From Pseudooceanicola sp050897975 (lineage in GTDB: Bacteria; Pseudomonadota; Alphaproteobacteria; Rhodobacterales; Rhodobacteraceae): 64,000 nucleotides of DNA. A model generated the notes under the pieces. It did no database searches and was not told where the DNA came from. It saw nothing but the letters and a program-made list of their open reading frames with translations. Location: NCBI RefSeq assembly GCF_050897975.1, contig NZ_JBPAXY010000006.1, forward strand, positions 372,001 to 436,000. The letters run 5' to 3'. A program made the translations under genes and the position numbers. Positions 42,295 through 53,570 of this stretch are shown piece by piece (position 1 is the first letter of the stretch; the number at the start of each line of letters is the position of its first letter).

Positions 42295-42588
42295 ATGGAA
42301 GGCAACGCACTCGCGCAGTTCCTGCCGCTGATCCTGATCTTCGCGATCATGTATTTCCTGCTGATCCGTCCGCAGCAGAAGAAGATGAAGGAACACCGCG
42401 CCATGGTCGAGGGCGTGCGCCGGGGCGATCAGGTGATCACCCAGGGCGGGCTGATCGGCAAGGTCTCGAAGGTCAAGGAAGACGGCGAGGTCGAGGTCGA
42501 GATCGCCGAGGGCGTGAAGGTGCGCGTGGTGAAATCCACCCTCGCCAACGTGGTCTCCAAGACCGAGCCCGCCACCGAGGCGAAGTAA
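42295..42588 (+). CDS. yajC: Preprotein translocase subunit YajC
   Basis: The 97-residue product has a short N-terminus, one helix (LAQFLPLILIFAIMYFLLI, about 6-24), the RPQQKKMKEH motif and a beta-rich cytoplasmic tail with GDQVITQGGLIGKV. AGAGGGGAG precedes the ATG. YajC joins SecDF in the holotranslocon; the yajC-secD-secF order is standard. Confidence 0.95.
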   Translation: MEGNALAQFLPLILIFAIMYFLLIRPQQKKMKEHRAMVEGVRRGDQVITQGGLIGKVSKVKEDGEVEVEIAEGVKVRVVKSTLANVVSKTEPATEAK

Positions 42589-42669
42589 GGCCCCGGCCCC
42601 CGGGTGTGGCGCCAGACGGCGCCCGCCGCTGCGGGGGCGTCCGGCACATGCCTTCAGGAAAGGGCCGAC

Positions 42670-44313
42670 ATGCTGCAAATCGAAACGTGGAAACGGGTCC
42701 TGATCTGGGGGCTTGTCGCCCTCGGTCTGCTGCTGGCCCTGCCCAATCTCTTCTACCCCCGGGTCGAGCGCTATAACGACGAGGTGGCGGCCCAGGCGGG
42801 CGATACGACCGGCGTCAGCGGTTGGCCCGGTTTCCTGCCCTCGGGGCTGGTGAACCTGGGCCTCGACCTGCGCGGCGGCGCGCATCTGCTGGCCGAAGTG
42901 CGGGTGGAAGAGGTCTATCAGACGCGGATGGAGGGCCTGTGGCCCGAGGTGCGTAACCTGCTGCGCGATCATCGCGACGAGGTCGGCACGATCCGCCTTC
43001 TGCCCTCCGAGGACGGCACCCTGGTGGTACGCATCGGCGATGCCGCTGGTCTTGACCGCGCGGTCGAGCTGGTCCGCAGCCTGGCACAGCCGGTCGCCTC
43101 GCTGACCGGGGCGGGGGCAAGCGACATCGTGGTTTCGGGCGAGGGGGACACGATCACCGTGCAGCTGTCGGAGGCCGAGCGCCTGGCGACGGACGACCGC
43201 ACGGTGCGCCAATCGCTGGAAATCATCCGCCGCCGGATCGACGAGGTCGGCACCCGTGAACCCACCATCCAGCGCCAGGGTAGCGACCGCATCCTGATCC
43301 AGGTGCCGGGCATCGGCTCGGCGGCCGAGCTGAAAGAGATCATCGGCACCACCGCCCAGCTGACCTTCCAGCCTGTGGTCACCTCGACCACCAATGGCGA
43401 CACCCGCCCCTCGGCGGGGCAGGAGGTGCTGCCGTCGCTGGACGACGAGGGTCTGTTCTATGTGCTGGAAACCGCCCCCGTCGTCTCGGGCGAGGAACTG
43501 GTGGATGCGCAGCCCAGCTTCGACCAGAACGGGCGGCCTGCGGTGTCCTTCCGCTTCAATCCCTCGGGCGCGCGCAAGTTCGGCGATTACACCGCCGAGA
43601 ACATCGGCAACCCCTTCGCCATCGTGCTGGATGACGAGGTGATCTCGGCCCCGGTCATCCAGGCGCATATCGCCGGTGGCTCTGGCATCATCACCGGCAA
43701 CTTCAGCGTCGAGGAAAGCACCCAGCTGGCGGTTCTGCTGCGCGCAGGCGCCCTGCCAGCGGGCCTGGATTTCCTGGAAGAGCGGACCATCGGCCCGGAA
43801 CTGGGCGCCGACAGCATCCAGGCGGGCAAGATCGCCTGTATCGTGGCGGGCATCGCCGTGCTGGTCTTCATGTTCGCTAGCTATGGGCTGTTCGGCGTCT
43901 TCGCCAATATCGCCCTGGTGCTGAACGTGGGGCTGATCTTCGGCCTGCTGTCGATGATCGGCGCCACGCTGACCCTGCCGGGGATCGCGGGGATCGTGCT
44001 GACCATCGGCATGGCGGTGGACGCCAACGTGCTGGTCTTCGAACGCATCCGCGAAGAGCTGAAGACGGCCAAGGGCCCGGCCCGGGCCATCGAGCTGGGC
44101 TATGACCGGGCGCTGTCGGCGATCATCGACGCCAATATCACGACCTTCATTGTGGCGGTGATCCTCTTCGTGCTGGGCTCTGGCCCGGTGCGCGGCTTTG
44201 CCGTGACCCTGGGGATCGGCATCCTGACCTCGGTCTTCACGGCCATCTACATCACGCGACTGATCGTGGTCATGTGGTTTGAACGGGCGCGGCCCAAGAC
44301 GCTGGAGATCTGA
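42670..44313 (+). CDS. secD: Protein translocase subunit SecD
   Basis: The 547-residue product starts at the ATG at 42670 with GGAAAGGG upstream. It has an N-terminal helix, the LGLDLRGGAHLL motif, the P1 periplasmic head and five further helices (about 395-540). LTIGMAVDANVLVFERIREE is the proton-relay motif (Asp in MAVDANV). SecD uses proton flow to pull exported proteins into the periplasm. It ends two bases before secF. Confidence 0.96.
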   Translation: MLQIETWKRVLIWGLVALGLLLALPNLFYPRVERYNDEVAAQAGDTTGVSGWPGFLPSGLVNLGLDLRGGAHLLAEVRVEEVYQTRMEGLWPEVRNLLRDHRDEVGTIRLLPSEDGTLVVRIGDAAGLDRAVELVRSLAQPVASLTGAGASDIVVSGEGDTITVQLSEAERLATDDRTVRQSLEIIRRRIDEVGTREPTIQRQGSDRILIQVPGIGSAAELKEIIGTTAQLTFQPVVTSTTNGDTRPSAGQEVLPSLDDEGLFYVLETAPVVSGEELVDAQPSFDQNGRPAVSFRFNPSGARKFGDYTAENIGNPFAIVLDDEVISAPVIQAHIAGGSGIITGNFSVEESTQLAVLLRAGALPAGLDFLEERTIGPELGADSIQAGKIACIVAGIAVLVFMFASYGLFGVFANIALVLNVGLIFGLLSMIGATLTLPGIAGIVLTIGMAVDANVLVFERIREELKTAKGPARAIELGYDRALSAIIDANITTFIVAVILFVLGSGPVRGFAVTLGIGILTSVFTAIYITRLIVVMWFERARPKTLEI

Positions 44314-44315
44314 TC

Positions 44316-45287
44316 ATGCGGCTGAGACTTGTTCCCCAGGATACGAAGTACGACTTCTTCAAGTACCGCTTCCTGACCTTCGGGTTCTCGGCGGTGGCCA
44401 TGGTCGCCTCGGTGATCCTGTGGCTGGTGGTCGGGCTGAACTTCGGCATCGACTTCCGCGGCGGCACCACGCTGCGCACCGAAAGCACCAGTTCCGTGGA
44501 CGTGGGCGCCTATCGCGACGCGCTGGACCCGCTGGGGCTGGGCGACGTGGTGATCTCCGAGGTGTTCGACCCCTCCTTCGGCGAGGGCAAACACGTGGCG
44601 ATGATCCGCATCCAGGCCCAGGACGACCAGGAGGCCGTCGCCGCCGATACGGTGGCAACGGTCGAGGCGGCGTTGCAGGAGGTGGATCCTTCGATCCGCT
44701 TCACCAGCGTCGAAAGCGTCGGGCCGAAGGTCTCGGGCGAGCTGATCCGGACCGCCGTTCTGGCGGTCTCGGCGGCGCTGGCGGCGATCCTGTTCTACAT
44801 CTGGCTGCGCTTCGAATGGCAGTTCTCGCTGGGGGCGGTCTTCGCGCTGTTCCACGACGTGATCCTGACCATCGGGATTTTCAGCCTGCTGCAAATCCGC
44901 TTTGACCTGGCGACCATCGCGGCGCTGCTGACGATCATCGGCTATTCGATCAACGATACCGTGGTGATCTTTGACCGGCTGCGGGAAAACCTGCGCAAGT
45001 TCAAGACGCTGCCCCTGATCGACGTGATGAACCTGTCGGTGAACGAAACGCTGAGCCGGACAATCATGACCTCGGGCACCACCCTGCTGGCGCTGATCGC
45101 CCTGCTGGTGCTGGGCGGCGACGTGATCCGCAGCTTCGTCTTTGCCATCACCTGGGGCGTGGTCATCGGCACCTATTCCTCGGTCTATGTGGCCAAGAAC
45201 GTGGTGCTGTGGCTGGGGGTGAAACGCGACTGGTCGAAGAACTCGGGCGGTGGCGCGGGAACCAAGTTCGCCAATATCGACGCATGA
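44316..45287 (+). CDS. secF: Protein translocase subunit SecF
   Basis: The 323-residue partner of SecD has LNFGIDFRGGTTLRTE near residue 42, a periplasmic loop, and five C-terminal helices with LLTIIGYSINDTVVIFDRLRE (about 205-225) and NETLSRTIMTSGTTLLALIAL. Its stop overlaps the TauE-type gene by four bases. Confidence 0.96.
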   Translation: MRLRLVPQDTKYDFFKYRFLTFGFSAVAMVASVILWLVVGLNFGIDFRGGTTLRTESTSSVDVGAYRDALDPLGLGDVVISEVFDPSFGEGKHVAMIRIQAQDDQEAVAADTVATVEAALQEVDPSIRFTSVESVGPKVSGELIRTAVLAVSAALAAILFYIWLRFEWQFSLGAVFALFHDVILTIGIFSLLQIRFDLATIAALLTIIGYSINDTVVIFDRLRENLRKFKTLPLIDVMNLSVNETLSRTIMTSGTTLLALIALLVLGGDVIRSFVFAITWGVVIGTYSSVYVAKNVVLWLGVKRDWSKNSGGGAGTKFANIDA

Positions 45288-46063
45288 GCAGCACGCTTTT
45301 CGAGACGCTGATCCAAGGATTGACCGGGGCTTTCACCAGCCCCGGTCTTTTCGTTCTGCTGGGCACCTGCCTGCTGGCGGGGGTGGTGCGGGGCTTCTCG
45401 GGCTTTGGCTCGGCCCTGATCATCATGCCGGTGGCGGGGATCTTCCTGCCCATCCCCGAGGCCATCGTGGTGGTCATGGGGATGGGGGTGCTGACCTGGC
45501 CGGTGATCGTGCCGCGCGCCGCGCGCGAGGCGGACCGGGGGCAGGTGGCGGTGCTGGCGGGGGCGGCCATCCTGGCCGCGCCGCTTGGCCTTTGGTTGCT
45601 GGGCTGGCTGCCGCAGTCGACGCTGCGCTGGTGCGTCAGCGGGGCGGCGGCGCTGACCCTTGCCGCGCTGGTCTCGGGCTGGCGCTATGGCGGGCGGGTG
45701 CGCTGGCCGGGCCTGGCCGGGGTCGGCGCGGCGGCGGGCGTGCTGGGGGGCACCACCGGGCTGACCGGGCCGCCGGTGATCCTGTTCTACCTGGCAGGCC
45801 CCGCGGGCGCTGCCGTGGTGCGGGCCAATACGATCCTCTTCCTGGCGCTTCTGGACATCGCCATCATCGCCGGGCTGTTCTGGCAGGGGCGGGTCACCGC
45901 AGGGGCCCTGTGGCTGGCGCTTCTGCTGGCGGTGCCCTATGCTTTGGGCATCACCCTTGGCCAGCGTCTGTTTGCGCCCGAGCGCGAGCGCGCCTACCGG
46001 CTTTTGGCCTATGGGGTGATCGCCCTGGCCATCGCCTCGGGCCTGCCGATCTTTCATTCCTGA
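45284..46063 (+). CDS. TauE/SafE-family membrane transporter
   Basis: The 259-residue product starts at the ATG at 45284, overlapping secF (ATGA). It has about eight helices in two halves with the TauE/SafE signatures VVRGFSGFGSALIIMPVAG near 30-48 and LGGTTGLTGPPVILFYLAG near 160-178. Family members export sulfite, sulfoacetate or other small anions; the substrate here is unknown. Coupling to the Sec genes is positional and need not be functional. Confidence 0.9.
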   Translation: MSSTLFETLIQGLTGAFTSPGLFVLLGTCLLAGVVRGFSGFGSALIIMPVAGIFLPIPEAIVVVMGMGVLTWPVIVPRAAREADRGQVAVLAGAAILAAPLGLWLLGWLPQSTLRWCVSGAAALTLAALVSGWRYGGRVRWPGLAGVGAAAGVLGGTTGLTGPPVILFYLAGPAGAAVVRANTILFLALLDIAIIAGLFWQGRVTAGALWLALLLAVPYALGITLGQRLFAPERERAYRLLAYGVIALAIASGLPIFHS

Positions 46064-46085
46064 GCCCCTCTGACGGAGAGACCCC

Positions 46086-46439
46086 ATGGAGCTTGTCGAA
46101 ATTTCCTATGACGATGCCCGGCCGATCGACGGCTACGGGCCCGGGCTCTTCCGCGTCGGCGGCAAGGTGGTGGACGCGCCGGTGCTGGTGCTGGCCAATA
46201 CGACCCGGGTCTGGGGCGGGGTGGAGGATGCCGCCCCGCTGACCGCCCTGGCAGGCCAGGTGGACGTGATCCTGCTGGGCACCGGCGCCACGATGACCCC
46301 GGTGCCCGCCGCCCTGCGCGAGGCGCTGGACGAGGTGGGTGTGGGGATCGAGCCCATGGCCTCGCCCTCGGCCTGTCGCAGCTTCAACATCCTGCTGTCC
46401 GAAGGCCGCCGGGTCGCCGCGGCGCTGCTGTCGGTCTGA
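46086..46439 (+). CDS. Mth938/AAMDC-like (DUF498) protein
   Basis: The 117-residue product matches the Mth938 fold family: YGPGLFRVGGKVVDAPVLVL early, DVILLGTGATM in the middle and GVGIEPMASPSACRSFNILL near the end. Its biochemical function is unknown; homologues commonly follow secDF in alphaproteobacteria. It lies 22 bases behind the TauE gene and closes the operon. Confidence 0.9.
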   Translation: MELVEISYDDARPIDGYGPGLFRVGGKVVDAPVLVLANTTRVWGGVEDAAPLTALAGQVDVILLGTGATMTPVPAALREALDEVGVGIEPMASPSACRSFNILLSEGRRVAAALLSV

Positions 46440-46710
46440 GGGGCGGGGGCTCTGCCCCCTCCGTCGCCGGAGGGCGACATATGGAAGGAAAAAGGGGGCT
46501 CTGCCCCCCTTGAGCCCTCACGGGCTCAATTTCCCCCCGGGATATTTTTGGCAATGAGAAGAATGGGGGCCGGGCCCCGGGCAGGGGCGGGGCGCCCCTT
46601 GAGCGGGGGTGGCCGGGGCCCTTTGGTGAAAGTGGGGCACGCCGGGGGCGTGGGCTGTTCCCATTCGACGGCCATAAATACTCCCGCCGGAGGCGGCGGG
46701 GCAGGGTGAC
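46440..46710. repeat. Extragenic repeat cluster between the Mth938 gene and ccmA (copy C)
   Basis: No gene. Two GGGGGCTCTGCCCCC palindromes (near 46445 and 46495) are followed by CCCCCCGGGATATTTTTGGC near 46534-46553, then the inverted element CCCATTCGACGGCC-ATAAATACTCCCGCCGG near 46660-46690, which shares CATTCGACGGC and ATACTCC with copy B. Likely terminates the secDF operon. Confidence 0.65.
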
Positions 46711-46724
46711 CTGACCCATGTCAA
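46711..46724 (+). promoter_or_regulatory. FNR/FnrL-like box upstream of ccmA
   Basis: CTGAC-CCAT-GTCAA fits the FNR/FnrL pattern TTGAC-N4-GTCAA with one mismatch in the ten half-site bases. It lies 60 bases before the ccmA ATG, a position suited to activation or repression of ccmABCDG by oxygen. Confidence 0.45.
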
Positions 46725-46783
46725 GGACGGGGCGGGGCGCATCGGTTCTTTTGTGCGTCGCGTGAACGGGTTATGGATTTCCC

Positions 46784-47407
46784 ATGGAGATGAAAGTGAC
46801 CGATCTGGCCGTCGCCCGGGGGGGCGTGCCGCTGTTGGCGGGGGTGAGTTTCACCCTGGCGCCGGGGCGGGCGCTGATCCTGCGCGGCCCGAACGGATCC
46901 GGCAAGACAACGCTGTTGCGGGTGCTGGCCGGGTTGCAGCCGCCCCAGGGCGGAACCATGTCCTTTGACCGCGAGGCGGTGGCCTATGGCGCCCATGCGG
47001 ACGGGCTGAAGGCGCAGATGTCGGTGGTCGAGAACCTGACCTTCTGGGCCGCCGTCCATGGGCTGCGCGATATTGCCCCGGCGCTGGCGGCCTTCGATCT
47101 GGAGGGGCTGGGCGACCGGCTGGCGGGCACCCTGTCGGCCGGGCAGAAGCGGCGCCTGGGGCTGGCGCGGCTGATGGTGACGGGGCGGCCCCTGTGGCTG
47201 CTGGATGAGCCCACGGTGTCGCTGGATGCGGCCTCGGTCACGCTGTTTGCCGAGGCCGTGCGGGGGCATCTGGCGCGGGGCGGTATGGCGGTCATCGCGA
47301 CCCATATCGACCTCGGCCTGCCCGAGGCCGAGGTGCTGGATGTGGGGCCATTGAAGGCCGCCTTGCCCCTGGGCGGGCTGGATGAGTTCGACGAGGCCTT
47401 CCTGTGA
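46784..47407 (+). CDS. ccmA: Heme-handling ABC exporter ATPase CcmA
   Basis: The 207-residue product has Walker A GPNGSGKTT (35-43), the variant signature LSAGQKRRLGLARL, Walker B LWLLDEPTVSLD and the switch His in IATHIDLGL. CcmA with CcmB powers release of holo-CcmE from CcmC in system I cytochrome c maturation. It overlaps ccmB (GTGA). Confidence 0.95.
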   Translation: MEMKVTDLAVARGGVPLLAGVSFTLAPGRALILRGPNGSGKTTLLRVLAGLQPPQGGTMSFDREAVAYGAHADGLKAQMSVVENLTFWAAVHGLRDIAPALAAFDLEGLGDRLAGTLSAGQKRRLGLARLMVTGRPLWLLDEPTVSLDAASVTLFAEAVRGHLARGGMAVIATHIDLGLPEAEVLDVGPLKAALPLGGLDEFDEAFL

Positions 47408-48060
47408 TCGCGCTGCTGGCAAGAGACCTGAAACTGGCGGTGCGCGCGGGCGGGGGCTTTGGCCTCGGCCTGGCCTTCTTCCTGATCCTGGTGGCGCTGG
47501 TGGCCTTTGGCGTCGGCCCCGAGGGGGCGCTGCTGGCGCGGATCGCGCCGGGGATCCTGTGGGTCGGCGCCCTGCTGGCCTGCCTTCTGTCGCTGGATCG
47601 GATCTTTGCGCTGGACCGCGAGGATGGCAGCCTGGACCTGCTGGCCACCGCGCCCCTGCCGATGGAGGGGATCGTCACCGTCAAGGCGCTGGCGCACTGG
47701 ATCACAACCGGGCTGCCGCTGGTGGTGGTGGCGCCCCTTCTGGGGCTGATGCTGAGCCTGCCGGGGCCGGGCTATCTGTGGCTGTTCCTGTCGCTGCTTC
47801 TGGGCACGCCGGCCCTGTCGGTGCTGGGCACCTTCGGCGCGGCGCTGACCGTGGGGCTGAAACGGGGCGGCTTGCTGATGTCGCTGATCGTGCTGCCGCT
47901 TTATGTGCCGACGCTGATCTTCGGCGCCGAGGTGGCGCGGCGCGGCGCGGCGGGACTGGCGGTGGAAGTGCCGCTGTTGCTGCTGGCGGGGATCACCTGC
48001 GGCACCCTGGCCCTGCTGCCCTTCGCCAGCGCGGCGGTATTGCGGGTGAACCTGCGGTGA
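47404..48060 (+). CDS. ccmB: Heme exporter membrane protein CcmB
   Basis: The 218-residue protein starts at GTG 47404. It has six helices, with the family segments LWVGALLACLLSLDRIFALD and DGSLDLLATAPLPMEGIVTVK in the cytoplasmic loops, and LGTPALSVLGTFGAALTVGL. Membrane partner of CcmA. Confidence 0.94.
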   Translation: MIALLARDLKLAVRAGGGFGLGLAFFLILVALVAFGVGPEGALLARIAPGILWVGALLACLLSLDRIFALDREDGSLDLLATAPLPMEGIVTVKALAHWITTGLPLVVVAPLLGLMLSLPGPGYLWLFLSLLLGTPALSVLGTFGAALTVGLKRGGLLMSLIVLPLYVPTLIFGAEVARRGAAGLAVEVPLLLLAGITCGTLALLPFASAAVLRVNLR

Positions 48061-48119
48061 TCTGTCCGCTGTCTGGAAATTTACTGTCCCGAGGGGGCGA
48101 AAGGGGATAGGCCGGAGCC

Positions 48120-48869
48120 ATGAAATCCATCTGGGAATATGCCAATCCGAAGAAGTTCACCGAGACCGCCCAGGCGCTGCTGCCCTGGGTGACCGGGCTG
48201 ACCGTGATCTGCATGGGGGTGGGCCTGATCTGGGGCTTTTTCTTTACCCCCGAGGATTACCGGCAGGGCTCCACGGTGAAGATCATCTATCTGCATGTGC
48301 CCGCCGCGCTGATGGCGATCAACGCCTGGTTCATGATGCTGCTGGCCTCGCTGATCTGGCTGATCCGGCGCCACCATGTCAGCGCCCTGGCGGCCCGCGC
48401 CGCCGCCCCGGTGGGCGCGATGATGACGATCATCGCCCTGGTCACCGGCGCCATCTGGGGCCAGCCCATGTGGGGCACCTGGTGGGTCTGGGATCCGCGG
48501 CTGACCAGCTTTCTGATCCTGTTCCTGTTCTACCTGGGCTATATCGCGCTGTGGTCCGCGGTCGAGGATGACGACACGGCCGCCGATCTGACCTCGATCC
48601 TGTGCATCGTCGGCTCGGTCTTTGCGGTGTTGTCGCGCTATGCGGTGAACTTCTGGAACCAGGGGCTGCACCAGGGGGCCAGCGTGATGCGCGCGGGCGC
48701 CCTGGCGGGCGACACCGAAGAGCGGGTGAGCAATGTCTTTGCGGTGCCGCTTTTCATCTCGATGGCGGGCTTCGTGCTGTTCTTCCTGGCGCTGGTGCTG
48801 CTGCGCACCCAGACCGAGATCCGGGCGCGGCGAATGCGGGCCCTGGTGGCACGCGAAAGGAGGGGCTGA
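48120..48869 (+). CDS. ccmC: Heme lyase/heme delivery protein CcmC
   Basis: The 249-residue protein has six helices with the heme-handling WWD motif WGQPMWGTWWVWD (113-125), flanked by His59 (IIYLHVP) and a second conserved His in FWNQGLHQGAS. CcmC loads heme onto CcmE; ccmE is not in this cluster and must lie elsewhere. Confidence 0.96.
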   Translation: MKSIWEYANPKKFTETAQALLPWVTGLTVICMGVGLIWGFFFTPEDYRQGSTVKIIYLHVPAALMAINAWFMMLLASLIWLIRRHHVSALAARAAAPVGAMMTIIALVTGAIWGQPMWGTWWVWDPRLTSFLILFLFYLGYIALWSAVEDDDTAADLTSILCIVGSVFAVLSRYAVNFWNQGLHQGASVMRAGALAGDTEERVSNVFAVPLFISMAGFVLFFLALVLLRTQTEIRARRMRALVARERRG

Positions 48870-48871
48870 GG

Positions 48872-49033
48872 ATGATGCCGGAACTTGGAAAATACGCGGG
48901 CACGGTGTTGTCGGCCTATGCGGTGTCGCTGGTGCTGATCGTGGTGCTGGCGCTGTGGTCGATCTGGCGCGCGCGCCGGGTGCGGGCCGATCTGGCCCAG
49001 GTCGAGGCGCGGGTGAAAGGGGATCGGGGATGA
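48872..49033 (+). CDS. ccmD: Heme exporter protein CcmD
   Basis: This 53-residue single-helix protein starts at ATG 48872 or 48875, behind AGGAGG at the ccmC end. It has MPELGKYAGTVLSAYAVSLV, a helix to about residue 31, the basic IWRARRVRADL stretch and a coiled tail, as usual for CcmD. It stabilises CcmC/CcmE. It overlaps ccmG by four bases. Confidence 0.92.
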   Translation: MMPELGKYAGTVLSAYAVSLVLIVVLALWSIWRARRVRADLAQVEARVKGDRG

Positions 49034-49563
49034 AGATCAAACCGCTGATGCTACTGCCGCCGCTGGTCTTCATCGGGCTGGGGGCGCTCTTCTACACCGG
49101 AATGCAGCGCGACGATCCCGACCAGCTGCCCACGGCGCTGGCGGGCCAGCCCGCGCCGCCGGTGGTGCTGACCCCGATGGAGGGGCTGGCCCCCTTCGAT
49201 GACGCCACCCTGCGCGACGGCCAGGTGAAGCTGGTGAACTTCTGGGCCAGCTGGTGCGCCCCCTGCCGGGTCGAACATCCCAACCTGCTGGCCCTGGGGC
49301 TCGAGGGGATCCCGATCTACGGGGTGAACTACAAGGACAAGGCCCCCGCCGCCCTGGCCTTCCTGGCAGAGCTGGGCGATCCCTATACCGCCGTCGGCGC
49401 GGATGCCGAGGGGCGCATGGCCTTGAACTGGGGCCTTTATGGTGTGCCCGAAACCTATGTGATCGACGGCGACGGCCAGGTGGTGACCCGCTTTGCCGGG
49501 CCGATCACCGAAAGGGTTCTGGAAAGCACCATTCGCCCGGCCATCGAGAAAGCGCGGCGCTGA
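49030..49563 (+). CDS. ccmG: Thiol:disulfide oxidoreductase CcmG/DsbE
   Basis: The 177-residue product starts at the ATG at 49030. It has an N-terminal membrane anchor (LMLLPPLVFIGLGALFY), the thioredoxin fold with active site WCAPC (75-79), the IYGVNYKDK segment and cis-Pro region YGVPETYVIDGDG. It reduces apocytochrome c or CcmH before heme attachment. Last gene of ccmABCDG; ccmE, F and H are not in the window. Confidence 0.95.
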   Translation: MKIKPLMLLPPLVFIGLGALFYTGMQRDDPDQLPTALAGQPAPPVVLTPMEGLAPFDDATLRDGQVKLVNFWASWCAPCRVEHPNLLALGLEGIPIYGVNYKDKAPAALAFLAELGDPYTAVGADAEGRMALNWGLYGVPETYVIDGDGQVVTRFAGPITERVLESTIRPAIEKARR

Positions 49564-49580
49564 GGCGCGCCCGGGGGCGC

Positions 49581-50333
49581 CTACTCGGCCAAGAGGTCGG
49601 GCAGGGCGTCCGCGCTGCGCCGCAGGTAGTTCTGTAGCCCCACGTTGCCCGCATCTTCGCGCAGGCGGTCACGGGCGAGGCGTCGCGCCGCCTCGCGGTG
49701 GCCCGCGAGCTCTTCGGCCCAGACGCGGACCACCCAGATCCGGCCCGAGCCGGGGTATTCCTGGGTGGCAAAGCGGGTGAAGTTCACCGCGTTCACCGGG
49801 TCATCCACCATGACGAAGGCGCGCGACAGGAAATACAGCAGATCCTCGCCCCGCTGCTGCATGTCATAGGCGCGGCGGCAATCGCCGATCGAGGCGCGCC
49901 ATTTCTCCTGCTCTTGCCGGACCACGCAGCGCGCCAGCCAGGCGTGTCGCATATGCGGGTCAGCCTTCAGCGCCGCATCGTAGAGCCGTTCCGCCTCGGC
50001 CGGATAGCCCGCGCCATAGAGCGCCCAGGCGGCGCGGGTGTCGTCCAGCGGCGCGGGGAACAGTTCGGCGGCGTGCAGCAGCTCGGCCCGGGCCTGATCG
50101 GTCAGGCCCAGGGCGCTATGCGCCTTGCCGATCACCAGCCAGGCCTCGCCCCGTTCCCGCCCCGCCCAGCGACCATCGCGCGCCAGCGGCGTGCAGGCGT
50201 CGATGGCGCCCCAGCTGTCGGCCTGGGGATCGGCCTCGAAACAGGGGGTGACGATGTCGGCGCGGGCGCCCTCGGGGGCAGGCAGGCCCAGCAGTACCAG
50301 GGTCAGGGCGGCGGCAAGGGACAGCAGGCGCAT
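49581..50333 (-). CDS. Periplasmic TPR-like protein of unknown function
   Basis: The 250-residue product has a signal peptide (MRLLSLAAALTLVLLGLPAPEGARA) and TPR-type helices: GEAWLVIGKAHSALGLTDQA, AWALYGAGYPAEAERLYDAAL, HAWLARCVVRQEQEKW. Four Cys residues (CFEADPQADSWGAIDAC, CVVRQ, DCRRA) could form disulfides. It is convergent with ccmG, 17 bases apart. I cannot assign a function. Confidence 0.8.
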   Translation of the reverse strand: MRLLSLAAALTLVLLGLPAPEGARADIVTPCFEADPQADSWGAIDACTPLARDGRWAGRERGEAWLVIGKAHSALGLTDQARAELLHAAELFPAPLDDTRAAWALYGAGYPAEAERLYDAALKADPHMRHAWLARCVVRQEQEKWRASIGDCRRAYDMQQRGEDLLYFLSRAFVMVDDPVNAVNFTRFATQEYPGSGRIWVVRVWAEELAGHREAARRLARDRLREDAGNVGLQNYLRRSADALPDLLAE

Positions 50334-50460
50334 GGAACCTCCGGGGGATGCGATGCGACCAGCCTAAGCGGCGGGGCTACGCCCGCCAAGGGGCGGGGGA
50401 GAGGTGACGGAATATGTCACGGACCCGGCTGCGGGCGCGCCCCAGGGCAAGAGGGGGGCA

Positions 50461-50490
50461 AAAGAAAAGGGCGCCCGAAGGCGCCCTTTC
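50461..50490 (-). terminator. Rho-independent terminator of acnA
   Basis: On the reverse strand AAAGGGCGCC-TTCG-GGCGCCCTTTTCTTTT forms a 10-bp stem with a stable UUCG loop and T-rich tail, 22 bases past the acnA stop. Confidence 0.9.
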
Positions 50491-50511
50491 CCGATCAACT
50501 GTCGAGACGGA

Positions 50512-53256
<2,745 letters not shown>

Positions 53257-53570
53257 GGAGATGGCTCCCTTCCGATGAGAATGAGGGGTTCGTGCTGTGT
53301 TCAGCTTCTGCCCCAAAGGGGAAAGGCGATCAAGGGGGCATCGGCGATTTATGTATACCTTTGCACACAAAAAGCCGTGTCCCCGGGGGACCTGGGGCGC
53401 ACAGGCCGGGCGGGGCCCTGCCGAAGGGGCGGCAGGGCGGGGGCGCAAGGTTGACCAAAGGGTCACAGATCGCGACCCTTCCGCCCCCTCTCGCAAAACG
53501 TTGATTGGCAGGTGAGCGCCGCCTTGGCTAGGTATCGTTCAACGGGATGTTTGCAGAAGAGATGAACGGA
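53257..53570. promoter_or_regulatory. Divergent region acnA / DUF1223 with AT-rich promoter patch
   Basis: This 314-base gap holds no gene. An AT-rich patch near 53346-53375 contains TTTG-CACA-CAAA (53360-53371) and GTATAC, well placed as promoter or operator for acnA about 100 bases away. The TTTGCA half-site also occurs before bioY. The rest is GC-rich without clear signals. Confidence 0.4.
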
